In this document: positions 1 through 8,894 of the stretch, one piece after another | Layout of the letters: the number at the start of each line of letters is the position of its first letter | Numbering within the stretch: the stretch's first letter is position 1 | Assembly (NCBI GenBank): GCA_963975425.1 | Contig: CAXBGS010000001.1 | Coordinates: 1,302,001 to 1,366,000 of the forward strand | Length of the DNA: 64,000 nucleotides | From: CAXBGS01 sp963975425 | GTDB taxonomy: Bacteria > Planctomycetota > Planctomycetia > Pirellulales > Pirellulaceae | Direction: 5' to 3' | Made by a program: the position numbers and the translations under genes | Notes under the pieces: generated by a model | What the model was told of the DNA's origin: nothing | Databases searched by the model: none | Seen by the model: the letters and a program-made list of their open reading frames with translations, nothing else

Positions 1-859
1 CGAGGATCTGATTGCGGGTGTCCCGCGCCGTTGCGGCATCGGGCAATAGGTCACCGGCAAGCTGTTGAGTGATGAAATGATCGTACGGAGTGTTTTGATT
101 GAATGCTTCGATCACCCAATCTCGCCAGGGCCACACGAATCGATCACGGTCGACCTGGAATCCATAGGTGTCGCTGTACCGTGCAGCGTCCAGCCAATCC
201 GCGGCCATGCGTTCGCCGAATGCATGTCGTTGCAGCAATCCGTCGATCAATCGTTCATAGGCGTTGGCTGAGTTATCCGCCATGAACGCGTCGATTTCTT
301 CCAGCGTGGGCGGCAGTCCGGTCAGATCAAACGTCGCACGTCGGATCAGTGTTGATTTGGATGCTGGCTCGGCGGGCGATACTTTCTCTGTTTCAATTTT
401 TGCCAACACAAAACGATCGATCGCGTTTTGAACCCATGCGGGATGAGCGACCTCGGGCGGAATCGGTTTGGTCGGCTTCACAAACGACCAGTGGCCTTCG
501 TATGGTGCGCCTTGATCGATCCATTGCTTGATCGTTTCGATTTGTTCGGTCGTCAATGCCCTTTCGGAATCCGGCGGCGGCATCAACGTATCGGGATCTT
601 CGTCGATGATTCGCGCGAACAGTTCGCTGGCGTCAACGTCGCCGGGTACGACGGCGTATTCCTTTGCGGCGTCTTCTTGGTCCAGTCGTAAGTCCGCTTC
701 GCGCGCTGCCTCGTCAGGGCCGTGGCAGTGGAAACAGTTTTCCGAAAGGATGGGGCGAATGTCTCGATTGAACGAGATGTCCGCTGCCGTTGTGAAGCCC
801 GCGCCGATCCATGCGACCAGAATCGCGGAAACGCATCGCGGCAAAGAATCAAGTTTCAT
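1..859 (-). CDS. Planctomycete cytochrome C / DUF1549 protein (3' part outside window)
   Basis: The frame is open from an ATG at 859 to the left edge, so only the N-terminal 286 residues are seen. They begin with a signal-peptide-like segment (SAILVAWIGAGFTTAAD). A planctomycete cytochrome C domain follows, with a CFHCHG haem-binding motif (CxxCH) near residue 42 and the typical sequence DTLMPPPDSERALT. A DUF1549 domain then starts around residue 130 (RRATFDLTGLPPTLEEIDAF, later GERMAADWLDAARYSDT). In this family a DUF1553 domain normally follows and would lie outside the window. These are exported c-type haem proteins of planctomycetes, often near sulfatases; their reaction is not established. 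The sulfatase gene lies upstream on the same strand (1109–2689), but the 249-bp gap argues against tight coupling. Confidence 0.9.
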   Translation of the reverse strand, partial: MKLDSLPRCVSAILVAWIGAGFTTAADISFNRDIRPILSENCFHCHGPDEAAREADLRLDQEDAAKEYAVVPGDVDASELFARIIDEDPDTLMPPPDSERALTTEQIETIKQWIDQGAPYEGHWSFVKPTKPIPPEVAHPAWVQNAIDRFVLAKIETEKVSPAEPASKSTLIRRATFDLTGLPPTLEEIDAFMADNSANAYERLIDGLLQRHAFGERMAADWLDAARYSDTYGFQVDRDRFVWPWRDWVIEAFNQNTPYDHFITQQLAGDLLPDAATARDTRNQIL

Positions 860-1108
860 GAATATTCGCAGTCGAAAAGTGTCCGCACTAGCAAAACATC
901 GCGGGTGATGGTTCGGCACGATCCGCGTTGCCTCGGTCCACCCCAAGCCGAGGCGTCGGTGCCGCCAGCGAGGAAACCACCAAGGAAATCTGTGTCATAA
1001 ACAGAAATCCTTACCGGCAAACCAAATCACTACAGCAACCTTGGTACCGTCACCGCGGGCCAGGGCACCGCCGATCGCCCAGCCTGACATTGTATCACCA
1101 ATGAACGA

Positions 1109-2689
1109 CTATTCACTGGGAATAAGCTCCGCGACGGGGGGCAGCCCATTGGCGTACCCGGCCTTGGTGCGGCGGAGTTCCTCGACGGTGGCTTTGCGCA
1201 TCTGAACCACGCGATCGTGATAGGTGGCCTGCAACGCCAGATTGGACAGTTCTTCGGGATCGTTATCCAAATCGTACAATTCCTCAATTTCACCGGGAAT
1301 CAACGTGCGGATGTATTTATAACGCCCGTCGTGCAGCGAGACGTACCACGGAACGTTGCCGGCCTGACGCTGTTCACTGGGGTCCTCGGGAACCGTATTT
1401 GTGTCATCCCCATAACGGTATCCGGTCAGCGTTGTCAGCAGCGGTCGATCCCATGCCTGCTCGGGATGCTGCAGTAGTGGTTTGATCGATCGCCCATGCA
1501 TCGTCCAGGGCAGGTCGAGACCCGCAAAATCGAAAAACGTCGGTGCCAGATCGGTGCCGCCGACCGGTGCGTCGCACACCTTTCCCGAGGGCAACTTGGA
1601 CGGCATCGACACGATCAAGGGGCTGCGAATGTTCGCATCGTATGGTGCAACTTTGATACGGTAACCATGTTGACCGAATGCAATGCCTTGATCGGATGTA
1701 AAGACGATCAGCGTATTGTCGTACTGTCCGGTTCGTTTCAAAGTCGCAACCAATTGTCCGACCGCTTCGTCCAGCGCCAACACGCCCTGATGATATTGAC
1801 GCACCCAGTCGTTTAACGAACTGCCGTGGACGCCTTTGCTCGGGCTCGTCTCACCCGTCACTCGTCGTTTGCTAACAAAATGAGGTTGTCCGTCCTCGCC
1901 GGGATACCACTGCTCGACCTCCTGCATGTAGGCCGGCTTGCCCGGTCGCGGCGGATAAATGTCCTGCGGTACAGGCACGTCGACGTCCGGATACGAATCC
2001 AGATGCCGATCGGCCGGAGTGAACGGCGCGTGAACGGCGGAATAGCACAGCCATAAATACCAAGGTTTGTCTTCGTCGCGACCTTCGCCTTTCAAATAAT
2101 CCAGCGCCCAACGCGTGTAGTTGTCGGTGCTATATCCCTTGGTCAATGTTCCCGGACCACCTTGGAACTCAATCAACTGATCCTTGTAATAATTGCCTGC
2201 GTTGGACGGATAGCGAGGCCGGTTCCAAACAATCTGGTAGTCCCAGTCACGCCCGTATCCGGTGTCGGTGCCGGTGTGCCACTTACCGATTTGGGCTGTC
2301 TGATAACCTTGTTGTCGAAACACTCGCGGCCAAAACGGGCACTGCTGTGGATCATATTCGCTGCCGGGATACTTGCCTTCCATCCGCATCGACTTCACAC
2401 CGTGTTGGTAGTGACCGGTCAGGATGCTGGCACGCGACGGCATGCACCAGGTGCCGATGTAAGCGTATTTGAATCGGACGCCATCGGCGGCCAGTTGATC
2501 GATGTGTGGCGTCTCAACGAACGGATACGACTCGGGATAGCATCCCACCGTTCGGTGTGAATGGTCATCGGTATAGATGAACAAGATGTTGGGGCGATTG
2601 TCGTCGGCTGCGCCGCATGATTTCGGGATGCAAACCGATACCAGGGTTACGATCAGTAAAAGACGCAGCAATACGTTGACGCAGTTCAT
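1109..2689 (-). CDS. Sulfatase (arylsulfatase A-like, formylglycine type)
   Basis: A 526-residue protein with an N-terminal signal peptide (LLRLLLIVTLVSVCIPKSCGA), so it is predicted to be exported. The alkaline-phosphatase-fold sulfatase core starts at NILFIYTDDH, where D41 and D42 are the expected metal ligands. The signature CMPSRASILTG has Cys82, the residue converted to formylglycine by the sulfatase-modifying enzyme (CxPSR type). Further family marks are GKWHTG and TSDQGIAFGQHG. The C-terminal part has the usual LYDLDNDPEELSNL sequence. Full length for the family. The substrate cannot be named; in marine planctomycetes such enzymes usually remove sulfate from algal polysaccharides. Neighbours on the same strand are the cytochrome/DUF1549 protein and a CHAT protein, 60 bp upstream. 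Confidence 0.95.
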   Translation of the reverse strand: MNCVNVLLRLLLIVTLVSVCIPKSCGAADDNRPNILFIYTDDHSHRTVGCYPESYPFVETPHIDQLAADGVRFKYAYIGTWCMPSRASILTGHYQHGVKSMRMEGKYPGSEYDPQQCPFWPRVFRQQGYQTAQIGKWHTGTDTGYGRDWDYQIVWNRPRYPSNAGNYYKDQLIEFQGGPGTLTKGYSTDNYTRWALDYLKGEGRDEDKPWYLWLCYSAVHAPFTPADRHLDSYPDVDVPVPQDIYPPRPGKPAYMQEVEQWYPGEDGQPHFVSKRRVTGETSPSKGVHGSSLNDWVRQYHQGVLALDEAVGQLVATLKRTGQYDNTLIVFTSDQGIAFGQHGYRIKVAPYDANIRSPLIVSMPSKLPSGKVCDAPVGGTDLAPTFFDFAGLDLPWTMHGRSIKPLLQHPEQAWDRPLLTTLTGYRYGDDTNTVPEDPSEQRQAGNVPWYVSLHDGRYKYIRTLIPGEIEELYDLDNDPEELSNLALQATYHDRVVQMRKATVEELRRTKAGYANGLPPVAELIPSE

Positions 2690-2749
2690 GGTTGTTTCAA
2701 CTCAGATGGTTCTTGATTCGTTTGGCATCGGGCAACAAACGGCGAAACG

Positions 2750-5296
2750 TCAATGTCCGACGCCGTACAGTGTAAACGGAGCCCACAGGCGCGGCTCGGT
2801 GAATCGCTGGCGATTGATCAATGTGGCCTGACGCAGGGCTGCCGCTTTGCTTAACCCCTTTTTCATGCCATCGTAAAAGTTGACCATCAGCACGGCGGTG
2901 GCGCGATCCGATACCGGCCACAGAGACACGATCACGGTCGGCACTCCGGCGGACAGGTACGCGCGAGATAGTCCGACGACGCCTTCGCCGGTGATTTTGC
3001 CTCGCCCTGTGTCGCAGGCGCTCAGTACGGCCAAGTCCGCGTTCAACTTCATTTCCATGATCTCTCGGACCGTCAAAAAACCATTCTCGTTTTCGTCCGG
3101 TGATAGCGCGATGGCCGACAAATAGCTTTGGCTGAAAACATTGTCCGATTCCAATAGGCCGTGTGTTGCCAAGTGAATCACCGGCGCGTCGTGCATGGCC
3201 TGTTGGACCGTCGCTTCCGACGCCGCATCGCCGATCAGCGGCTGGATGCCCAACAACTTGGCGATGGCCTCGGCTTCCGCTTCGGCCCCCGGCAGCGGAT
3301 CCAAAGGCGACGCAGGCTTATCGGGCCGAAAGCGATACGCAGGCATCTTTGGATTACCGACGACCAAGATGTCTTGGTACTTCAGTGCTTTTGCCGCACC
3401 ACGACGCTTCGCCGACAGTCCGTACAATTCGATCGAACCGGACGAACTGAGCACATGTTTTTCGATCAGCGGTTTGTCATTTGCATCCACCAACGCGGCA
3501 AAGGGGACCGCATAAAGTTCGCCGTGAGGAATGATCACGACTTCGGCATCGACATCGGTCGGCAGAAACGCCTCGATGGGATCGATCAAGATTTCCGCCA
3601 TGTGTCGCAGCGGATTCGATGCCTCCTTGGCGGGTGCGTTGCTCGATTCAGCAGGCTTATCGGCTTCATCGGCCTCGTCGCTAGATTTCGCGTCTTCAGG
3701 TTTTTCTAGAATCGAGTTGCGAACCGCATCGACCAAGTCCGTAACGGGTTGATCAAGCTGGGTCGCGCGGAACGACAGTCGGCCAGATGGATCGAGCACC
3801 CAGACATAGATCTCAGACTGGTTTGCGATGTCGACGGTCGGCCCCAGCGTCGCCCGTGAGACCGCATCCATCGCGTGCACCACTGAGTATTCCACAAACG
3901 TGACTTTTTCATTGCTGGCGATCTCGCGCAGGTCGTCAAGGGTCAGCTCGGTCTTTGCAGTGTTGTCGTTTTCGGCGCCGAAATTTCTCTTCATCGCTTC
4001 GGCTTGCGCCTGCCCGCGGCCACGTTCGGCTTCCAACAGGCTGGCTGCATGGTCGCCACGTCTAGCGTCTACGATTTGGCGAATGTTACTGATGTCGGCG
4101 GCAATCGGTGATAGTGCCGTGCGGCTTGAATCAAGTGACACCGCACCTTGCGCCGCGAGCGTTTCGAATTGTTTCAGCATGGATTGATAAGCGGCGTCGG
4201 CGCGACCGGCCGCGGCAGTCGCTTCATCGAAATCGCCATCCAGCAGTGCCAAGTGTGCCAGTGACAACTCATCCGTCATCACGGTCTGTGGGCCGACTTG
4301 ATTGCGTACAAACACCGGCAACATCGACAGCTTGGAATCGATCGCCTGACGCGACAGTGTGATCGCTGTGGATATGTCGCCTTTCGCCGCTGCGATCATC
4401 GCGGCGTAGCCCTGCATCATGCCTCGCTGCATGCCGTTGCCCTCGGCGACCACGGAATTGATCTTTTGTTCCGCCTTGTCGTACTCTTTCAGTCCGATCA
4501 TGGCGTTGACCAGCCCCACGTTTGCCGCGTCGATCGCTGGCGTCTCGTTCAACTGACGAGCGATCTCATGCTGGTTGCTAAAAAACTCGACCGCCGTTTC
4601 AAACTCTCGGGAACGCAAGCACGCGTTTCCGATTGCACCATCACATTGCGAAGCCAGCGTTTTGTCACCTGCTTTGATGGCCAAGGTTCGCGCCTGTTTT
4701 AATGCAGGAACACCCAGGTCATACATTTTTCCCAGCATGCATGCCTGGCCGAATTGCCATTTCGCCCAAGCCAATTCAGTATCCCCGCCCGCATCGCTTT
4801 CGAGTGTGTCGACGAAGTCGTGGAACACTTGAATCGCGAGCACCAGATCACCGGATTGCAGCAGGTGCTGACCGAGTTGCTTCATGATTTGTGATTCGAT
4901 TTTCGCATTGCCCGACGATTCTGAGAGCAACGATGTCAAGAACTCTTTCGGCGCGTTGCCATCCAACGTGCCAAGAATCTGCGTCGCCACCATCAACGGT
5001 GTCGACAACATTGATGCGTCATTCGTTTCGCGGCACAATGCGATCGCTTCGTCGACACGGTCGGCAGCCAACTGTCCGCGACCGGCTTGCATGTGCTGCA
5101 TGGCCGCACCAGACAACGCTCCGATCAAAGCGCGTTGATCGCCCGATTGTCGAATCATTGGAATGGCCGCATCCAGCGTGCTGTCTTGCGCGCATAGTTG
5201 CCTGTGCGTGGAACCGACGCCGAGTGCAAACAAGCACATCACCAACATTGATCGTCGAACCCATGGAAACATCGTTTGTCCAACAACACTCATCAT
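2750..5296 (-). CDS. Exported TPR–CHAT domain protein (caspase-like)
   Basis: About 848 residues. The ATG at 5296 is chosen over an in-frame TTG at 5317, which has no advantage. The N-terminus carries a signal peptide or anchor (SMLVMCLFALGVGSTHRQLC). Residues ~40–330 are helical repeats of TPR type (blocks such as AWAKWQFGQACMLGKMYDLG). A CHAT peptidase domain fills about residues 440–848. The predicted catalytic His is in VIHLATHGLLE (about H712) and the Cys in LAVLSACDTGRG (about C761). CHAT domains are clan CD, caspase-like cysteine proteases, often fused to TPRs that sense or bind partners. Residues ~540–570 are a low-complexity Ser/Glu/Asp/Lys linker. Export would be odd for a protease acting on cytoplasmic targets. 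The partner and substrate are unknown. Confidence 0.9.
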   Translation of the reverse strand: MMSVVGQTMFPWVRRSMLVMCLFALGVGSTHRQLCAQDSTLDAAIPMIRQSGDQRALIGALSGAAMQHMQAGRGQLAADRVDEAIALCRETNDASMLSTPLMVATQILGTLDGNAPKEFLTSLLSESSGNAKIESQIMKQLGQHLLQSGDLVLAIQVFHDFVDTLESDAGGDTELAWAKWQFGQACMLGKMYDLGVPALKQARTLAIKAGDKTLASQCDGAIGNACLRSREFETAVEFFSNQHEIARQLNETPAIDAANVGLVNAMIGLKEYDKAEQKINSVVAEGNGMQRGMMQGYAAMIAAAKGDISTAITLSRQAIDSKLSMLPVFVRNQVGPQTVMTDELSLAHLALLDGDFDEATAAAGRADAAYQSMLKQFETLAAQGAVSLDSSRTALSPIAADISNIRQIVDARRGDHAASLLEAERGRGQAQAEAMKRNFGAENDNTAKTELTLDDLREIASNEKVTFVEYSVVHAMDAVSRATLGPTVDIANQSEIYVWVLDPSGRLSFRATQLDQPVTDLVDAVRNSILEKPEDAKSSDEADEADKPAESSNAPAKEASNPLRHMAEILIDPIEAFLPTDVDAEVVIIPHGELYAVPFAALVDANDKPLIEKHVLSSSGSIELYGLSAKRRGAAKALKYQDILVVGNPKMPAYRFRPDKPASPLDPLPGAEAEAEAIAKLLGIQPLIGDAASEATVQQAMHDAPVIHLATHGLLESDNVFSQSYLSAIALSPDENENGFLTVREIMEMKLNADLAVLSACDTGRGKITGEGVVGLSRAYLSAGVPTVIVSLWPVSDRATAVLMVNFYDGMKKGLSKAAALRQATLINRQRFTEPRLWAPFTLYGVGH

Positions 5297-5447
5297 GACG
5301 CCTACCGTGGTCCGCAATCTCTCAAAGTTCGAATCGGAGTATCCAAATTCGCCGTTTTAATGTCGGCCGAATTTCGCTCGCTTTGCACAGTCAAATCAAC
5401 GTTCCCGCGATTCGCGATGAATCAGCGATTGGCCTAACAAATCGTGT

Positions 5448-6140
5448 TTAGCTGCCTGCTTGGAACGTGACTTCTTCGTACGGCTGGATCACGACGAAGC
5501 CATTGCCAGAGAACTCGGTTTGAATGGATTCACCGCTTCCGCGACCGACGAATGTCTTCAGTGAAACGTCGGTCTTTACTTTCGGCGTCAGCGTGCCCGA
5601 CCAAGCGACGGTCGCGTTAGGGTCAGTCGTTACGGGGCTGTCGGGTGTGACCATCAACGTCAGTGGGTCGTAGTGAGTGGTAAACGCGACCATTCCCGTG
5701 CCTTCCAAACGAATGTTGAATAAGCCACCGGCCAGCATGGCGGACATTTTTTTCATCATCTTGATTTCGAACTTAATGGATGGTTCGAACGCGAGTAGAT
5801 CGCTGCCGTTAACGATGATCGATTCGCCATTTAGGCTCAAGATTGTGATCTTTTTTCCAGCGTCAGCCAAATAAACCTTGCCAGTTCCTTCGGCCTTGGT
5901 CAGCCGAGCGCCTTCACCGGAGACGGCTTTCTTAAGCAGGTTGGTGATTCCCTGTTCCAAGACGCCTTCGCGCGTGAATTTAACATTGCCGCGATAGGAC
6001 ACCATCGAACCCATCTTGGTCCAAACCGTGCCATTGAGGTTCAGCTCTAACATCCGTGGCGTTTCCAGTTCGAACAGCCCCTGTCCGAGTTCTTTTTGTT
6101 TTGTCTGCTGAACGAACTCTTCGATGGTGTATCGGCTCAT
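5448..6140 (-). CDS. AIM24 family protein (DUF124/TIGR00266-like)
   Basis: A 230-residue protein. The ATG at 6140 is preferred to an in-frame start at 6185 because AGGAAA lies just before it. It has no signal peptide and no clear membrane segment. The sequence is a chain of short beta strands with family marks: RMLELNLNGTVWTKMGSMVS, the glycine-rich GEGARLTKAEGTGKVYLADA, and GRGSGESIQTEFSGNGFVVI near the end. AIM24-like proteins adopt a double-stranded beta-helix-like fold. The yeast member is mitochondrial; bacterial functions are not settled. It stands apart from its neighbours: 151 bp to the CHAT gene and 98 bp to the deacetylase gene, all on one strand. Confidence 0.85.
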   Translation of the reverse strand: MSRYTIEEFVQQTKQKELGQGLFELETPRMLELNLNGTVWTKMGSMVSYRGNVKFTREGVLEQGITNLLKKAVSGEGARLTKAEGTGKVYLADAGKKITILSLNGESIIVNGSDLLAFEPSIKFEIKMMKKMSAMLAGGLFNIRLEGTGMVAFTTHYDPLTLMVTPDSPVTTDPNATVAWSGTLTPKVKTDVSLKTFVGRGSGESIQTEFSGNGFVVIQPYEEVTFQAGS

Positions 6141-6238
6141 GACGTTTCCTTTATTCGTGATGTGCGGCGGGCAGAAAGACGGCACCCGCGAGGATTTTAG
6201 CGTTCGATCTGGCCAGGGTGTTCCAATCCTTTCGTTTT

Positions 6239-7183
6239 CTATCGGTTCCGCGTCGCTTTGGCAGGCATGAAAGGAAACAATTGACGCACTTCTTCGTCTT
6301 TAGGCTGTCGGCCATACTCGCAAATCTCGAACGCTTCGGCATATTGAACCTGGCTTGCGTGATCTTCGCCGTACCAACGGTTCAGGGTATCGCGATAGCG
6401 TCTCGCTTCGCCGGATTGGCGTTTGATCCATTTTTCCTTTAGCCATTCTTCGCGCAGTTCCGGCTGGGATTCGGGTGGTGCCTCTGCCATCTTGTCGGCA
6501 CTGCCAAGCGCTCCGCCTTCGAATGTCTGTGATGCCAGTGCCGCCAACGCGTGAACTTTTTGTTCAAAAACCGAGTCGACATCGACCGCGATATCGGCTT
6601 CGAACGGATAGGGTTTTTGGAATCGATCGCTTGAGTACAGAAAGATCGGATTTTTTTTCAATGCCGGTATCGACGGCAGAAAGTGTGGCACCGTCACCAT
6701 GAACGCGGCGTCTTGTACCAAGACCCCGACGTACCGATGATCGGGATGGTAGTCCCAGGGGCGGTGTGAAATCACAACATCGGCATCCCACTCGCGAATC
6801 AAACGCGTGATGGTTCGCCGGTTCTCCAGCGTCGGCATCAATTCGCCATCATGGATATCCAGCACTTCCGAATGCACACCCAATCGTTTTGCCACTTCGG
6901 CTGATTCGGCCGTTCGTCGCCTCGCAAGCGGTCCGCCAGCCATTCCCCAGTGACCGATGTCGCCATTGGTTACCGAAACAAGTTTCACCGAGTGCCCGGC
7001 CTTGGCCCATAGCGCGGCCGTCCCACCACTTTTGTATTCGGCGTCGTCCGGATGCGCGCCAAAACAAATGATCCGCAATTGTGAGCTGTCGCCGGATTCC
7101 TGAGCGGCAGCGTCCAGGGCGTCCGCAACGGACAAGCAAAACGTTAAAGCCGAAAATGCCAAAACCGCAGATGATCGCAACAT
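6239..7183 (-). CDS. PIG-L (LmbE-like) family deacetylase, exported
   Basis: A 314-residue protein. The start is placed at the ATG at 7183 because the predicted signal peptide (SAVLAFSALTFCLSVADALDA) begins there; a longer open frame runs to 7381. Metal-site motifs are AHPDD (residues 43–47) and HPDH (146–149), with VTNGDIGHWG between them. PIG-L enzymes are zinc-dependent N-deacetylases of GlcNAc-type sugars. Planctomycetes have many exported copies of unknown substrate. This is the last gene before the left end of the tRNA-associated island, and its start is about 210 bp from the 16-bp direct repeat. Confidence 0.92.
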   Translation of the reverse strand: MLRSSAVLAFSALTFCLSVADALDAAAQESGDSSQLRIICFGAHPDDAEYKSGGTAALWAKAGHSVKLVSVTNGDIGHWGMAGGPLARRRTAESAEVAKRLGVHSEVLDIHDGELMPTLENRRTITRLIREWDADVVISHRPWDYHPDHRYVGVLVQDAAFMVTVPHFLPSIPALKKNPIFLYSSDRFQKPYPFEADIAVDVDSVFEQKVHALAALASQTFEGGALGSADKMAEAPPESQPELREEWLKEKWIKRQSGEARRYRDTLNRWYGEDHASQVQYAEAFEICEYGRQPKDEEVRQLFPFMPAKATRNR

Positions 7184-7395
7184 AACAGAGGGTCTCTCGA
7201 ATAACGGTAAAGTCTTTCGCCATGGAACGATCCAAAGATCGAACCACACAAGAGAAACATTATGGCCACCCGCCGACGTGCCCGAGCGTGATAGGCCCGC
7301 CGCCAACAAAGAACTTTCCAGAATAAAAGTCTCAACAGAAACCGTCGCCGGTACAGAAGAGGACTCGACAACCGTCCACAAGCCAAAGCAAACGA

Positions 7396-7411
7396 AAAAA
7401 GTAGGGCTGGC
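7396..7411. repeat. Left direct repeat of the tRNA 3' end (candidate attL)
   Basis: The 16-mer AAAAAGTAGGGCTGGC is repeated exactly and in the same orientation at 21171–21186. There it is made of the last 10 nt of the tRNA gene plus 6 nt of downstream flank. Similarity continues weakly for about 9 more bases with one gap. A truncated tRNA end on one side and an intact tRNA on the other is the usual footprint of tyrosine-recombinase integration into a tRNA gene. The island is therefore inferred to be ~13.8 kb. No integrase gene was recognised inside. Confidence 0.65.
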
Positions 7412-7611
7412 GGGCTTGGATCACTGAAAGGAAACGTGGCGTTTTCCGTGGTCAACGATAACAGTGCCGTCCAGTGTTTCCAGCAGTGGTTCCCATCCGG
7501 CCCGTTTCGTCCGAGTTGGCTGCCGAGTTGATGTCTCAATCGTAGGCGTCATGGGTCCTACTTTTCGACCAACGGCCATCGACGGTAATGGGAACAATCG
7601 GTCTGCACGAC

Positions 7612-7639
7612 TTCTTAGATACCTATTCTTAGATACCTA
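7612..7639. repeat. 14-bp perfect tandem duplication
   Basis: The unit TTCTTAGATACCTA occurs twice back to back, just upstream of the truncated transposase. It may be a scar of transposition or replication slippage at the broken left end of the IS. No gene is visible in the surrounding 7184–7659 stretch. Confidence 0.85.
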
Positions 7640-7659
7640 GGCCGTGACGGTGTCTATAT

Positions 7660-8151
7660 GGAGCTACGAACATCACGTACATTCCAACTTACGAAGGTTT
7701 CACTTACCTATGCGCATTCGTTGACCTGCATTCTCGCAAGATTATCGGCTGGAAAACGAGCCGGAACATTGATTCGGAATTGGTGATCGGGGCATTCGAT
7801 CAAGCGTTCACGTTTCGCGATCCCAGCGCGGGTCTGATCGTTCACAGCGATCGTGGCTCCCAATTCGCAAGCGAGCATTTCCGCAGACGCTTGGCAGCCA
7901 GTGGGCTTGTTCAAAGCATGAGTCGTCGCGGGAACTGTTACGACAACGCACCGATGGAGTCGTTCTTCAAAAGCTACAAGACCGAGGAAGCACAGCAGAT
8001 TTACGACACGCACGAACACGCCACACGCGGCGTGTCTGACTACATCGAACGATTTTACAACCCTCATCGCTTGCACTCGTCGCTGGACTACCTCAGTCCA
8101 ATCGACTTCGAGCAAGCGATCAAAGAACCGTCACTCGCCGGTGAATCCTGA
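7660..8151 (+). pseudogene. IS3-family transposase (OrfB), 5'-truncated
   Basis: Only the C-terminal part of a DDE integrase-core (rve) domain remains. From 7660 the frame reads ATNITYIPTYEGFTYLCAF, where intact relatives read W-A-T-D-I-T-Y, so the first catalytic Asp appears as Asn. A TGA at 7645–7647 closes the frame upstream. The second Asp (HSDRGSQFAS) and the Glu (NAPMESFFKS) are present. The end is typical of the family: YIERFYNPHRLHSSLDYLSP. OrfA and the start of OrfB are missing. A possible IS end (CTGTCAACTTTTCGTGGGCA) lies about 50 bp downstream. Inactive remnant inside the island; a second, more degraded IS3 fragment lies at 19300–19761 on the other strand. Confidence 0.85.
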
Positions 8152-8475
8152 TCCGCAGGACTTGCCATTTACCTTCCCCTCAAGATCGGTCCACTGTCAA
8201 CTTTTCGTGGGCAATTCCACAGGTTGACGCGTGAAGTCAAAGCCTTAGTGAGTATCTGTCTCACAAAACGTCGTCTCCGATCGATGAATCGGTGGCTTCT
8301 TAGATCGTGCGTTGTACCGGACTGCCAACTTCAAGGTCACCAATTTGTGCGTCTCCTTGCCTGTCGCTGTCGTCGAACTGGCATATTTGCGCGCCCGTAA
8401 GTTTGGGAACGTGAGCCTGCTACCGGTGCCTGCACGATTCATCGACCAACCGGACAAAACAAATCTAAGCCCGCC

Positions 8476-8670
8476 ATGACCACTACATGCCCGCGATGCA
8501 GACAGACGTTGCCGAGCGAAACCGGATTCTGCGTTGGGTGTGGTTTCACTTGCACGGATGTCGATTCGCGAAGGTTCAGAGCAGAACAGGATGCTCGAAG
8601 CCGAACAGAGCGAGCAAGGCTTTTCGGAAGACTATTCCGATTCCTACGTTGGATAAGATGGGTCCGCTGA
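8476..8670 (+). CDS. Possible small zinc-ribbon protein
   Basis: A 64-residue frame starting with ATG. It has two CxxC pairs 11 residues apart (CPRC and CVGC), the classic zinc-ribbon spacing, and a basic C-terminus (LFGRLFRFLRWIRWVR) that could be a short amphipathic or membrane-facing helix. No convincing ribosome-binding site precedes the ATG, and the surroundings look decayed, so it could be a gene fragment. Other frames overlapping it show nothing better. Function unknown. Confidence 0.35.
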   Translation: MTTTCPRCRQTLPSETGFCVGCGFTCTDVDSRRFRAEQDARSRTERARLFGRLFRFLRWIRWVR

Positions 8671-8821
8671 GCAGTTAGTTGCAACCATCTTTTTGGCTTC
8701 CAGACACTCCGCTCCCGTTCCAGCCACGATATCCGGTCGATGAAACCGGGTGCAACTAGGCGTGTCTCGAGAGAACGTCCGGCGTCGGCCACCGGAGCGC
8801 CGAAATGGCCGACGAGAACCG

Positions 8822-8842
8822 CATCGGTTGATTAGACCGATG
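8822..8842 (-). terminator. Hairpin downstream of the sigma–ImmA operon
   Basis: CATCGGT and ACCGATG form a perfect 7-bp stem with a 7-nt loop, about 50 bp past the stop of the ImmA/IrrE gene. There is no T-run, so termination is only a guess. Confidence 0.25.
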
Positions 8843-8894
8843 AAAGTCGAGATTGCCCATCAACCAAGCCTTCATGCTCTTCCCGCCGATTTCA

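Larger units (their letters stand above)
8152..8894. other. Gene-poor island segment
   Basis: About 740 bp between the IS3 remnant and the end of the ImmA/IrrE gene. Apart from a doubtful 64-codon zinc-ribbon frame (8476–8670) and a short hairpin (8822–8842), no coding pattern was recognised on either strand. Probably decayed sequence. Confidence 0.5.
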
